Assembly: GCF_900626145.1 (NCBI RefSeq)
Contig: NZ_LR130817.1
Span: 1,682,095 to 1,746,094, forward strand
From: Intestinimonas timonensis
GTDB taxonomy: Bacteria > Bacillota > Clostridia > Oscillospirales > Oscillospiraceae
Length of the DNA: 64,000 nucleotides
Direction of reading: 5' to 3'
Part shown: positions 1 through 8,200 of the stretch, in pieces
Layout of the letters: each line of letters opens with the position of its first letter
Numbering within the stretch: the stretch's first letter is position 1
Made by a program: the position numbers and the translations under genes
Notes under the pieces: model-generated
Database searches by the model: none
What the model saw: only the letters and a program-made list of their open reading frames with translations
Told to the model about the DNA's origin: nothing

Positions 1-1
1 C

Positions 2-1792
2 GCCATCATCGACATTGTGGATGCCACCAACATCGAGCGGAACCTGTATCTTACCGCTCAGCTCCTGGAGCTGGAGCGGCCCATGGTCATCGCCCTCAAC
101 TTCATGGACGAGGTGGAGAAGCACGGCGACCACATCGACGTGGAGAAGCTCTCCAAGGAGCTGGGGGTGCCGGTGATCCCCATCACCGCCCGGTCGGGGG
201 AGAACGTGGAGGAGATGCTCCGGGTGGCCCACCGGCAGATGCACATTGGCGTGACGGTGGAGCCGGACGACCTCTATGATGACTATACCCACCGTATCCA
301 CCACCAGGTGGGCGAGCTCATTCACGACAAGGCCTACGAGGTGGGACTGCCCGCCCATTGGGCCTCCATCAAGCTCATCGAAGGGGATTCCCTGGTGGAG
401 CAGGCTCTGGGCCTGGACGAAAAGACCCAAAAGTGGCTGGAGTCCATCTATCAGGATTACGAGGGCGCCTACGCCCTGGGCGACCGGGAGACGCTCATTG
501 CCGACAGCCGCTATCAGTTCATCCAGAAGGTGGTGAGCGCGTCGGTGGTGAAGGGCCGGCCCCGGGATGCCCTCACACGTTCCGACAAGATCGACGCCAT
601 CGTCACCCATAAATACCTGGCCATTCCCGTGTTTCTCCTTATGATGCTGGCCATGTTCGCCATCACCTTCGGACCCATTGGCTCCTTCCTCTCTGATGGG
701 GTAGAGTTCCTGGTAGGCGAGGTCTTTGCCGGCTGGGTGGCCTCGGCCCTGACCACCGCCCAGGTGGCGCCCTGGGTGGAGTCTCTGCTGGTGGACGGTG
801 TCATCTCCGGTGTGGGCGGCGTGCTCACCTTCCTGCCCCAGATCGCCCTGCTCTTCCTCTTCCTCTCCATCCTGGAGGACTCTGGCTACATGGCTCGGGC
901 CGCCTTCATCATGGACCGGCTGCTGCGGCGGTTCGGCCTTAGCGGCAAGGCCTTCATCCCCATGCTCATGGGCTTTGGCTGCACCGTCCCCGCCGTTATG
1001 GGCGCCCGGACCATGGAGAACGAGAAAGACCGGCGCATGACCATCATGCTGGTGCCCTTCATGTCCTGCTCCGCCCGGCTGCCGGTGTACGGCCTTATGT
1101 CCGCCGCCTTCTTCCCCAAATACAGCGGACTGGTGGTCTTTTCTCTTTACGTTATCGGCATTCTGTTCGCCATCGTCTCCGGCCTCATCCTGAAAAAGAC
1201 GATGTTCCAAGGGGAGCCCGCGGCCTTCCTGCTGGAGCTGCCCCCCTACCGCCTGCCCACCTTTAAAAACTGCGCCATGCACGTGTGGGAGAAGGTCCGG
1301 GGCTTCCTGGTGAAGGCGGGTACCCTCATCCTAGCCATGAGCGTGGTCCTCTGGTTCCTCCAGAACTTTGGACCCGGCTTCACTATGGTGGAGGACGCCT
1401 CCGGTTCCTTCCTGGGCATCATCGGCGGCTTCATCGCTCCTCTCCTCCGGCCCCTGGGCTTCGGCACCTGGCAGGCGGCGGTGGCCCTCCTCTCCGGCCT
1501 CATCGCCAAGGAGGCGGTGGTCTCCTCCATGAGCATGTTCTACGGCTTCTCCCTGGGGGCCAGCGGCACCGTGGTGGCCTCCGCCCTCTCCGGTACCTTC
1601 CAGACCCCGGTGGCGGCCTACGCCTTCCTGGTCTTCGTGCTGCTGTACGTCCCCTGCGTGGCGGCGGTGTCCACCATCCGCAAGGAGATGAACTCCACCA
1701 AGTGGACCATCCGCTCCATCCTCTGGCAGGTGTGCGCAGCCTATCTGGGCTCCTTCCTGGTCTATCAGATCGGCAGCCTCATTGTGGGCTGA
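2..1792 (+). CDS. feoB: Ferrous iron transporter FeoB, 5' part outside the window
   Basis: This is the membrane GTPase that drives ferrous iron uptake. The reading frame is open from base 2, so the N-terminal P-loop part lies upstream of the window. What remains begins just after the switch region (IVDATNIERNLYL). It keeps the G4 motif as NFMD and the G5-like TARSGEN, then a helical spacer (about residues 80-190 of the visible part). The polytopic Gate/FeoB_C domains follow, with the family signatures GFGCTVPAVMGARTM and SCSARLPVYG and a second gate containing LIAKEAVVSSM. It ends in a C-terminal membrane segment 12 bases before the small Cys-rich gene, so the two are almost certainly cotranscribed. 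FeoA is not visible and would lie upstream. Assignment is very secure; only the 5' end is missing. Confidence 0.97.
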   Translation, partial: AIIDIVDATNIERNLYLTAQLLELERPMVIALNFMDEVEKHGDHIDVEKLSKELGVPVIPITARSGENVEEMLRVAHRQMHIGVTVEPDDLYDDYTHRIHHQVGELIHDKAYEVGLPAHWASIKLIEGDSLVEQALGLDEKTQKWLESIYQDYEGAYALGDRETLIADSRYQFIQKVVSASVVKGRPRDALTRSDKIDAIVTHKYLAIPVFLLMMLAMFAITFGPIGSFLSDGVEFLVGEVFAGWVASALTTAQVAPWVESLLVDGVISGVGGVLTFLPQIALLFLFLSILEDSGYMARAAFIMDRLLRRFGLSGKAFIPMLMGFGCTVPAVMGARTMENEKDRRMTIMLVPFMSCSARLPVYGLMSAAFFPKYSGLVVFSLYVIGILFAIVSGLILKKTMFQGEPAAFLLELPPYRLPTFKNCAMHVWEKVRGFLVKAGTLILAMSVVLWFLQNFGPGFTMVEDASGSFLGIIGGFIAPLLRPLGFGTWQAAVALLSGLIAKEAVVSSMSMFYGFSLGASGTVVASALSGTFQTPVAAYAFLVFVLLYVPCVAAVSTIRKEMNSTKWTIRSILWQVCAAYLGSFLVYQIGSLIVG

Positions 1793-1804
1793 GAGGAGGA
1801 CGCC

Positions 1805-1966
1805 ATGAAATATGTCATCTACGCCGCCGTAGCTCTGCTCATCCTGTGGGCAGTGGTCTACCTGGTCCGCCACGTCCGAAGGCAGCTCCGGGGCGAGTGC
1901 GGCTGCGGCGGGAGCTGCGGCGGCGACTGCACCTCCTGCGGCCAGAGCTGCGGAAAGCGGAAATAA
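1805..1966 (+). CDS. FeoB-associated Cys-rich membrane protein
   Basis: A 53-residue protein with one N-terminal membrane helix (about residues 3-21), a short basic stretch (RHVRRQLR), and a tail with six cysteines spaced as CGCGGSCGGDCTSCGQSC. The size, layout and position directly after feoB match the small FeoB-associated Cys-rich proteins of Firmicutes, which may bind iron at the membrane next to the channel. The start ATG has GAGAGGAGG a few bases upstream, and the stop is followed at once by a terminator. The role in iron handling is inferred from the family and context. Confidence 0.85.
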   Translation: MKYVIYAAVALLILWAVVYLVRHVRRQLRGECGCGGSCGGDCTSCGQSCGKRK

Positions 1967-1967
1967 G

Positions 1968-2009
1968 AAAAGGAGGTCCCTGCCCACATCGGGCAGGGAC
2001 CTCCTTTTG
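1968..2009. terminator. Bidirectional terminator between feoB operon and PNPOx-like gene
   Basis: Stem AGGAGGTCCCTGCCC pairs with GGGCAGGGACCTCCT around a short loop. It is preceded by A residues and followed by TTTT, so it can end transcripts from both convergent sides. Confidence 0.85.
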
Positions 2010-2013
2010 TATC

Positions 2014-2514
2014 TCACTCCAGCGCGTGACGGCTGCGGACCAGCTCGATGGCCTCCTTGCCGGAGAGGTGCTCCATGGTGACCTCTATTACGACCACAGC
2101 GGGCAGCTCCTTTTCCAGAATTGCCTCCCTGTGGGCCTCGCTGTCCTCGGGGGCGTAGCGGAGGGCCAGCTTCTCCAGCGCGGTTCGGATCTCCGCCGGG
2201 TCCTCCAGCACTCTGGCCTTCCCGAAGAGAATGACGCTGCGGAAGTAGGTGGTGTACTCCAGGGGGACCACCTGGTCCCGGTCCACCACGCAGAAGGTGA
2301 CCTTGGGGTCCCGAAGGATGGCGTCCAGCTTGTGGCCGGTCCGGGCGCAGTGGAACCAGAGCTTTCCATCCTCGTAGGCGTAGCTCAGGGGGACGGCGTA
2401 GGGATAGCCGTCGTCGCCGTGGACCGCCAGCACCCCGGAGGTGCCGCGGTCCAGCACGGCCAGGCACTCCTCCCGAGAGAGGACTTGATCTTTTCGCCGC
2501 ATATCACGAAACAT
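2014..2514 (-). CDS. Pyridoxamine 5'-phosphate oxidase-like flavin-binding protein (NimA-like)
   Basis: A 166-residue split-barrel protein of the pyridoxamine-5'-phosphate-oxidase-like superfamily that includes 5-nitroimidazole reductase (NimA) homologues. It opens with MRRKDQVLSREECLAVLDRG and then has the family core GVLAVHGDDGYPYAVPLSYAY, FHCARTGHKLDAI and VCFCV-type strands (here VTFCVVDRD), followed by FRSVILFGKARVL. The frame extends further upstream, but the start at 2514 is preferred because AAAGGTGG lies 8-10 bases before it. It is probably an FMN-dependent reductase; the substrate cannot be told from sequence. It is transcribed alone, divergent from thiN. Confidence 0.82.
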   Translation of the reverse strand: MFRDMRRKDQVLSREECLAVLDRGTSGVLAVHGDDGYPYAVPLSYAYEDGKLWFHCARTGHKLDAILRDPKVTFCVVDRDQVVPLEYTTYFRSVILFGKARVLEDPAEIRTALEKLALRYAPEDSEAHREAILEKELPAVVVIEVTMEHLSGKEAIELVRSRHALE

Positions 2515-2553
2515 GTGGAAAAACCACCTTTCTATCATTTCCTATGTGGACCA

Positions 2554-2582
2554 GTTATATCACGGCGGGCGGAATTTTGCAA
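2554..2582 (-). promoter_or_regulatory. Promoter of the PNPOx-like gene
   Basis: On the minus strand, -35 TTGCAA (2577-2582) and -10 TATAAC (2554-2559) are 17 bases apart, about 40 bases upstream of the chosen start. Confidence 0.6.
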
Positions 2583-2599
2583 GGAGGGAGGTCCGACGC

Positions 2600-2628
2600 T
2601 GGACAAGACCGGCCCAGTGGGGTATGAT
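2600..2628 (+). promoter_or_regulatory. Promoter of thiN
   Basis: -35 TGGACA (2600-2605), 17-base spacer, -10 TATGAT (2623-2628). The leader to the start codon is about 25 bases, so there is no room for a TPP riboswitch. Confidence 0.6.
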
Positions 2629-2660
2629 GATTAGATAAGACGAAAGGCGGGAGAGCAGAT

Positions 2661-3281
2661 ATGATCCAGCAGGGCACATGCTATATCGTGGGGGCGGGGA
2701 CCTTTTACGACCGGAACTTTGCGCCGGGCGCGGGGGACTTTGTCATCGCTGCCGACGGTGGCTACGCTACACTAACAGTCCGGGGGACGGACATGGACCT
2801 GGTGGTGGGGGACTTCGACTCCATGGGTTTCCGGCCCGACCATCCAAAGGTTGTAGACCTGCCGGTGGAAAAGGACAACACCGACACCATGGCCGCCATC
2901 CGGCTGGGCTGGGACCGGGGCTACCGGACCTTCCGGCTCTACGGCGGCACCGGCGGCCGGGTGGACCACACCCTGGCCAACCTCCAGTCCCTGGTGTGGC
3001 TCTCCACACGGGGCGGGCGAGGCTTCCTGATGGGGGAGAACTGGACCGCCGTCGCCATTACCGACGGCTCCCTGGCCTTTTCGGCGGACCACCGGGGGAC
3101 GATTTCGGTGTTTTGCCAGGGAGACCGGGCGGAAGGGGTGACCCTGGAGGGTCTCAAGTACCCCCTGAAGGACGCCGTCCTCACCTGTGATTTTCCACTG
3201 GGTGTGAGCAATTCCTTCACCGGCGTGGAGAGCCAGGTGACGGTGGGGAAGGGGACCTTGCTGATCCTGTGGTATGACTGA
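2661..3281 (+). CDS. thiN: Thiamine pyrophosphokinase
   Basis: Cytoplasmic enzyme that transfers pyrophosphate from ATP to thiamine, giving thiamine pyrophosphate. The 206-residue length is usual. Diagnostic motifs are IAADGGY near residue 30, DLVVGDFDSM near residue 50, the acidic VEKDNTDTMAAI near residue 70, and GGTGGRVDHTLANLQ near residue 95. The C-terminal half carries the thiamine-binding beta-sandwich, including SNSFTG. It has a good RBS (GGCGGGAGAG) and its own promoter, and it ends in a strong terminator. No other thiamine genes are nearby; the enzyme probably serves salvage of imported thiamine. Confidence 0.93.
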   Translation: MIQQGTCYIVGAGTFYDRNFAPGAGDFVIAADGGYATLTVRGTDMDLVVGDFDSMGFRPDHPKVVDLPVEKDNTDTMAAIRLGWDRGYRTFRLYGGTGGRVDHTLANLQSLVWLSTRGGRGFLMGENWTAVAITDGSLAFSADHRGTISVFCQGDRAEGVTLEGLKYPLKDAVLTCDFPLGVSNSFTGVESQVTVGKGTLLILWYD

Positions 3282-3288
3282 ACAGATA

Positions 3289-3323
3289 AGGCGGGCGGGA
3301 CCAAATGGTCCCGCCCGCCTTTG
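3289..3323. terminator. Terminator after thiN
   Basis: AGGCGGGCGGGACC and GGTCCCGCCCGCCT form a near-perfect stem around AAAT, followed by TTT. It lies between convergent thiN and the aldehyde dehydrogenase gene. Confidence 0.85.
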
Positions 3324-3334
3324 CATTGCGAGCT

Positions 3335-4819
3335 TTATTTGTCGGGATAGAAGCCGGAGGGGGCTTCGGAGAGGTTGATCATGATGTTCTTCATCTGGGT
3401 ATAGTGCTCCAGAATGACTTTGTGGGTCTCACGGCCAATGCCGGAGGCCTTGTAGCCGCCGAAGGGGGCGCCCTCGGGGATGGCGTTGTAGGTGTTGACC
3501 CACATACGGCCGGTCTCGATGCCGCGGGACACCCGGATGGCCCGGTTGATATCCCTCGTCCAGACGGCGCCGCCCAGGCCGTAGGTGCTGTCGTTGGCCA
3601 TAGCGATGACCTCGTCCTCGTCGTGGAACTTGATGACACAGGCCACCGGCCCAAAGATCTCCTCCTGGGCCACCCGCATCTTGTTGTTCACGTCCACCAG
3701 CAGGGTGGGCTTCATGAAGCAGCCCTTGGCCAGGTCGCCCTCGGTGGCGCGCTCGCCGCCGCAGGCCACCTTGGCGCCCTCTTCCTTGCCGATCTCGATG
3801 TACTGGAGGATCTTCTTCACCTGGTTCTCGTTGATCTGGGCGCCCATCTGGGTGTCAGCCTCCCAGGGCATGCCCACCTTGACCTGGTTGAAGCGGCGGG
3901 CGGCCTCCTCCACAAACTTATCATAAATAGTGTCCTGGACAAAGACGCGGGAGCCAGCGCAGCAGACCTGACCCTGATTGAAGAGGATGCCCAGATGTAC
4001 GCCGTCCATGGCCATGTCCCACTTGCAGTCGTCGAAGTAGATGTTGGCGCTCTTGCCGCCCAGCTCCAGGGTGGAGGGGATGAGCCGCTCGGCGGCGGCA
4101 CGGGCAACATTGCGGTCCACCTCGGTGGAGCCGGTGAAGGCCAGCTTCCGGAAGCCGGGATGGTCCAGGATGTACTGACCGGCCTTGGAGCCGGAGCCGG
4201 TGATGACGTTGAACACGCCGGCGGGGATCACGTCCTGGGTCAGGCGGGCCAGCTCCAGTACGCTCAGGGGGGTATCGCTGGAGGGCTTAAAGACGGTGCA
4301 GCAGCCGGCGGCCAGCACAGGCGCCAGCTTCCAGGCGGCCATCAGGAAGGGGAAGTTCCAGGGCACGATCTGCCCCACCACGCCGATGGGCTCCCGGAGA
4401 ATCAGGGAGAGGGTAGTGCCGTCCAGAATATTAGCGGAGCCCTCCTCCGCCATGATGCAGCCGGCAAAGTAGCGGAAGTGGCGGATAGAATAGGGGATGT
4501 CGATGGCCATGGTCTCCCGGATGGGCTTGCCGTTGTCCAGAGATTCCACCATGGCCAGATGCTCGGCATTCTGCTCGATGATGTCGGCCACCTTGTTCAG
4601 GATGGCGGCCCGCTCATTGGTGGTGATGTTCTTCCAGGTTTTGAAGGCTTCCCAGGCCGCCGCCACTGCGGTGTCCACGTCCTCCTTGGTGGCCTGGGCG
4701 CAGGTGGCCAGGTGCTCACCGTTGGCGGGGCAGCGGGTCTCAAAGGTGGCGCCGTCGCCGGCGGGGACCCATTTGCCGTTGATATAAAGCCCGTAGTTCT
4801 CCTGGGTGATCCGTTCCAT
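3335..4819 (-). CDS. NAD(P)-dependent aldehyde dehydrogenase
   Basis: A 494-residue class-3/betaine-aldehyde-type dehydrogenase oxidising an aldehyde to a carboxylate. Visible signatures are VPWNFPFLMAAWKLAPVLAAG (cofactor site), FTGSTEVDR, the general-base segment LELGGKSANI and the catalytic cysteine in GQVCCAGSRVFVQ. The C-terminal GGYKASGIGRETHK oligomerisation/active-site strand is present. The start at 4819 is chosen because AGAAAGGAGT sits just upstream; the frame is open 13 codons further. It stands alone, with the surface-protein/IS junction behind it, so the physiological aldehyde is not indicated. Confidence 0.92.
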   Translation of the reverse strand: MERITQENYGLYINGKWVPAGDGATFETRCPANGEHLATCAQATKEDVDTAVAAAWEAFKTWKNITTNERAAILNKVADIIEQNAEHLAMVESLDNGKPIRETMAIDIPYSIRHFRYFAGCIMAEEGSANILDGTTLSLILREPIGVVGQIVPWNFPFLMAAWKLAPVLAAGCCTVFKPSSDTPLSVLELARLTQDVIPAGVFNVITGSGSKAGQYILDHPGFRKLAFTGSTEVDRNVARAAAERLIPSTLELGGKSANIYFDDCKWDMAMDGVHLGILFNQGQVCCAGSRVFVQDTIYDKFVEEAARRFNQVKVGMPWEADTQMGAQINENQVKKILQYIEIGKEEGAKVACGGERATEGDLAKGCFMKPTLLVDVNNKMRVAQEEIFGPVACVIKFHDEDEVIAMANDSTYGLGGAVWTRDINRAIRVSRGIETGRMWVNTYNAIPEGAPFGGYKASGIGRETHKVILEHYTQMKNIMINLSEAPSGFYPDK

Positions 4820-4859
4820 GGTGTGTGACTCCTTTCTAAGTAAATATGACCGGCGCAAG

Positions 4860-5051
4860 GTCCGGTTTGATGGATGGTGTTCCCAGTTCGTAAAGTGTAC
4901 CCAAAGTCAAGGACACAATGAAATACCAAAAACATGAGAGTTGTTATGTGACCATAGATCTGGTCAGAAGCTATTTTTCATGCACAGGCGGTTTGCCTTG
5001 CAGAGGATAAACGCCTGTAGTGAGGTACGTGTAAAATTCATTTGGAGATAA
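4860..5051. other. Intergenic region without a recognised gene
   Basis: About 190 bases between the aldehyde dehydrogenase start and the transposase remnant. I see no convincing frame here; part of it may be decayed IS sequence. Confidence 0.5.
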
Positions 5052-5234
5052 TTTTGCAAGCTGCTGTATAAAGAACGCCATCTGGTGGAGTGTTTTTTCC
5101 AGAAAATCAAGTGGTTTCGCAGAATCGCCACCAGATATGACAAGTCGGATGCTTCCTTCCTAGCCTTTGTGTATCTTGCCTCCATCGCTATTTTGTTGCT
5201 TTAGCACAATCTCCGCCTTTTTTCAAACAAGCCC
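5052..5234 (+). mobile_element. 3' remnant of an IS5-family insertion sequence
   Basis: From 5061 to the TAG at 5202-5204 the plus strand encodes LYKERHLVECFFQKIKWFRR and then RIATRYDKSDASFLAFVYLA. This is the conserved C-terminus of IS5-family (IS427-like) DDE transposases, including the catalytic-Glu region. Upstream the frame meets a stop at 5049 and I see no more transposase, so the 5' part is lost. Downstream, the segment ending CAAACAAGCCC (5224-5234) looks like a terminal inverted repeat, followed by TAA as a possible target duplication. The surface-protein sequence begins immediately afterwards. Confidence 0.75.
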
Positions 5235-8200
5235 TAATGATTGGCCATTCGGTAGCCACTACGAATACAGTAGCAAGGGCCAGTGGAAGTACTACGACGA
5301 TACTTACACAGTCCCGGAGGGACAGTACGCCACCCGATTCTTCTTTGCCGCGGGTGAAACGCAAACCGGAAATGTTACTGTGGGCAATCTCATCGATGAT
5401 GTGTGGTTCTCCACCGAGCTGCCCCCTGCCCAACCCAATAAGGGGCATTTGACCGTCACCAAAGAGATCACCGGCGTGGCTCCGAACACAAGCCTGAGTG
5501 ATTACTCTGTCACTGTGACCGTGGGTGAGGATTCTAAGACCATCAGCAGCTTTACCTACGATCCCCAGTTGGAATGCTACGTTGGCACTGCCAGCTTCCC
5601 GAACCTGACCCCCGGTTCTTATAGTGTCACTGAGACCGTGAACGGGACGATCGAGGGGTATGAGGCGGATAGCGCTGGCAGCACCACCTCCCAGAATGTC
5701 ACGGTTGTGGCAAACCAAACCGCCGCCGCTACCCTCATCAACAACTACGAGTTGGATGTCAAGGACTACGAGTTCACCAAAAAGTGGGAGGGCACCCCCA
5801 CCAGCTTTGTGGTGACCCTGAAGGATAGCAAGTATGATGACCTGACTGTGAGCGTTGCCAACGATGGTACCGCCACCGTGACCGGCGGCAGTTACACCGC
5901 CACCGTCAGCGGGGCAACTGGAAAGACCTGGACCATTACCGTTGAGGACGTCCCCGCCGACAGCGACTACTATGTCTCTGCCGAGACCTCTGTGGGCGGC
6001 GAGAATGTGACCAACCATAACGGAGTCCTCGCGACCAGCGGCTATAACGGCACGACCAATGGCGCCAGCTGGTGGCAGGTCTCCATCAGCGGCAACACCA
6101 TCACCAACACCCACTACTCTGTGGTCCGCAACGATCCCAAGGGCATCCTGAAGATCTACAAGACCGACGAGAGCAATAAGCCTCTGAACGGCGTTACCTT
6201 CAGCCTGACCGGCAAGGACAGCCAGACTACCAAGGATGGCGGCTATGCCATGTGGACCGATTTGGCGGTTGACGAGTACACCCTCGCCGAGACCGCCCCG
6301 GAGGGCTATGTCCAGCCCGGCAGCTGGATCGTCAAGGTGGAGAAGACTCCGGATATAGCCCCCAAAACCACCACCGCCACCAACGGTAGCAAGACCATCA
6401 CCTACAACGATACCGTTGCGGTGAAGGTGAAAAAGAGCACTGAGGCAGATACTGCTTATCAGACTGTCAGCGATGCTTACACCATCACCAACAGCAAGGT
6501 GAAGGCCAGCCTGACCATCACCAAGTCTGTGGCCGGTAGCGCCAACTGGGACAGCGAGGGCTACACCTTCACAATCACTGGCCCCAACTATAATAAGACT
6601 GTGACGCTGACCAGCAACAAGCAGAGCGAAACCCTGACCGGGCTTTTGGTCGGCAAGTACACCATCACCGAGACCAACCCCGGCAACAGCGGCGACTACA
6701 AGTGGGACGGCGTGAGCTATAGCGGCACCGGCGTGAGCAGCAGCGGCAGCTCCGCCACCGTCACCATCGACCGGGACGACCACGGCAAGACCATCACCGT
6801 GAACGCCGCCAACAATTATAGCAAGCTGACCGACGGCCAGCTGCAGATCACCAAGAATGCCGTGGGCGCCCCCAACGGCGCCAGCTTCGACTTCACGGTG
6901 AAGATCGACGGTCAGCCCTACCAGGGCAATTACAAGATCGGCTCTGAGAAGAAGAAAACCGACGACGGCAAGATCACCCTGACCGGCGGCCAGACCGCCA
7001 CCATCAGCGGCCTGACCCGCGGTGCCAGCTACGAAGTGGTGGAGGATGACTACACCACCGGCTATGACACCACGGTCAAGATCGGTACCGGAACGGCGAC
7101 CAATTCTAGAACTGCTTCCGGCACCATCAGCGGCACCACCTCTGAAGTGACCTACACCAACACCTATGTTACCCAGAGCGTCACCTTCACCAAGGCGGAT
7201 GCGGCTGAGGGCCATAGCCCGCTGTCCGGCGCGAAGTTCATCCTGAAGGATTCCAATGACAATCAGGTGGGCGAGGAAGTCACCAGCGACAACGGCGCCG
7301 TGACCTTCGCCGGCGTCCCCGTGGGCGTATACAGCCTGTGGGAGACCGAGGCCCCTGAGGGCTACGTGGACGTCCCGACGAACGGCAAGGACCTGGGGAT
7401 TACGGTCACCGTCGCCAAGACCGGCGTTACCTTCAGCAAGACCAGCAAAGGCATTGGGGCCAGCATTGCCAGCTTCTTCAGCGGCGGCAACGACGATCCT
7501 TTTGAGATCGTTGGCGGCGCCCTGACCGTCTACAACACCCACAAGACGGCCAACATCCAGGTAACCAAGAACGTGACCGGCGGCTACACCCCCTCCAGCG
7601 GCGAGACCTTCACCTTCGGCCTGTTCACCCAGGAAGGCGACAAGTATGAGGCCGTCACGGATAACAGCGGCGAGGCCGTGACCATCGAGGTCGCCAAGGA
7701 CGGCACCGGTACCTTTACGGGCCTGACCACTGGTCAGACTTATTACGTGGCCGAGCTCGATGAGAATCGGACCAACTACGACTGGACGGTCAAATATAAT
7801 GTGTCTGCGGAGCGGATCAAGACCGCAAACGGCGTGACGTACGTGGAGGTGGTCCTGGACGCGGACAGCACCGAGACCGTGAAGCTCACTGCGACCAACG
7901 CCTACACCCGCAAGACCGGTGATCTGACGGTGGAGAAGACCGTGACCGACACCACTACCGATGAGGACTTTACCATCGTTGTGACCCTGGGTGACGGCAC
8001 GGGCGAAAAGGTGACTGTCACCGGCGCTACTGCAGAATACCAGGCCAACGGCGTCTACACCTTCACCCTGAGCCACGACGAATCCGCTACCATCACCGGC
8101 GTGCCCTACGCCACAGAGTACACCGTGGAAGAGACCAAGACGGAGCCCTTCAGCTACGTGGTTTCCGGCGAGGTCACCACTCCTGCGGAGTTCCTGGGGG

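Noticed and set aside
4964..5185. 73-codon minus-strand frame before the surface protein
   Set aside because: It is the complement of the recognisable IS5 transposase C-terminus on the plus strand.
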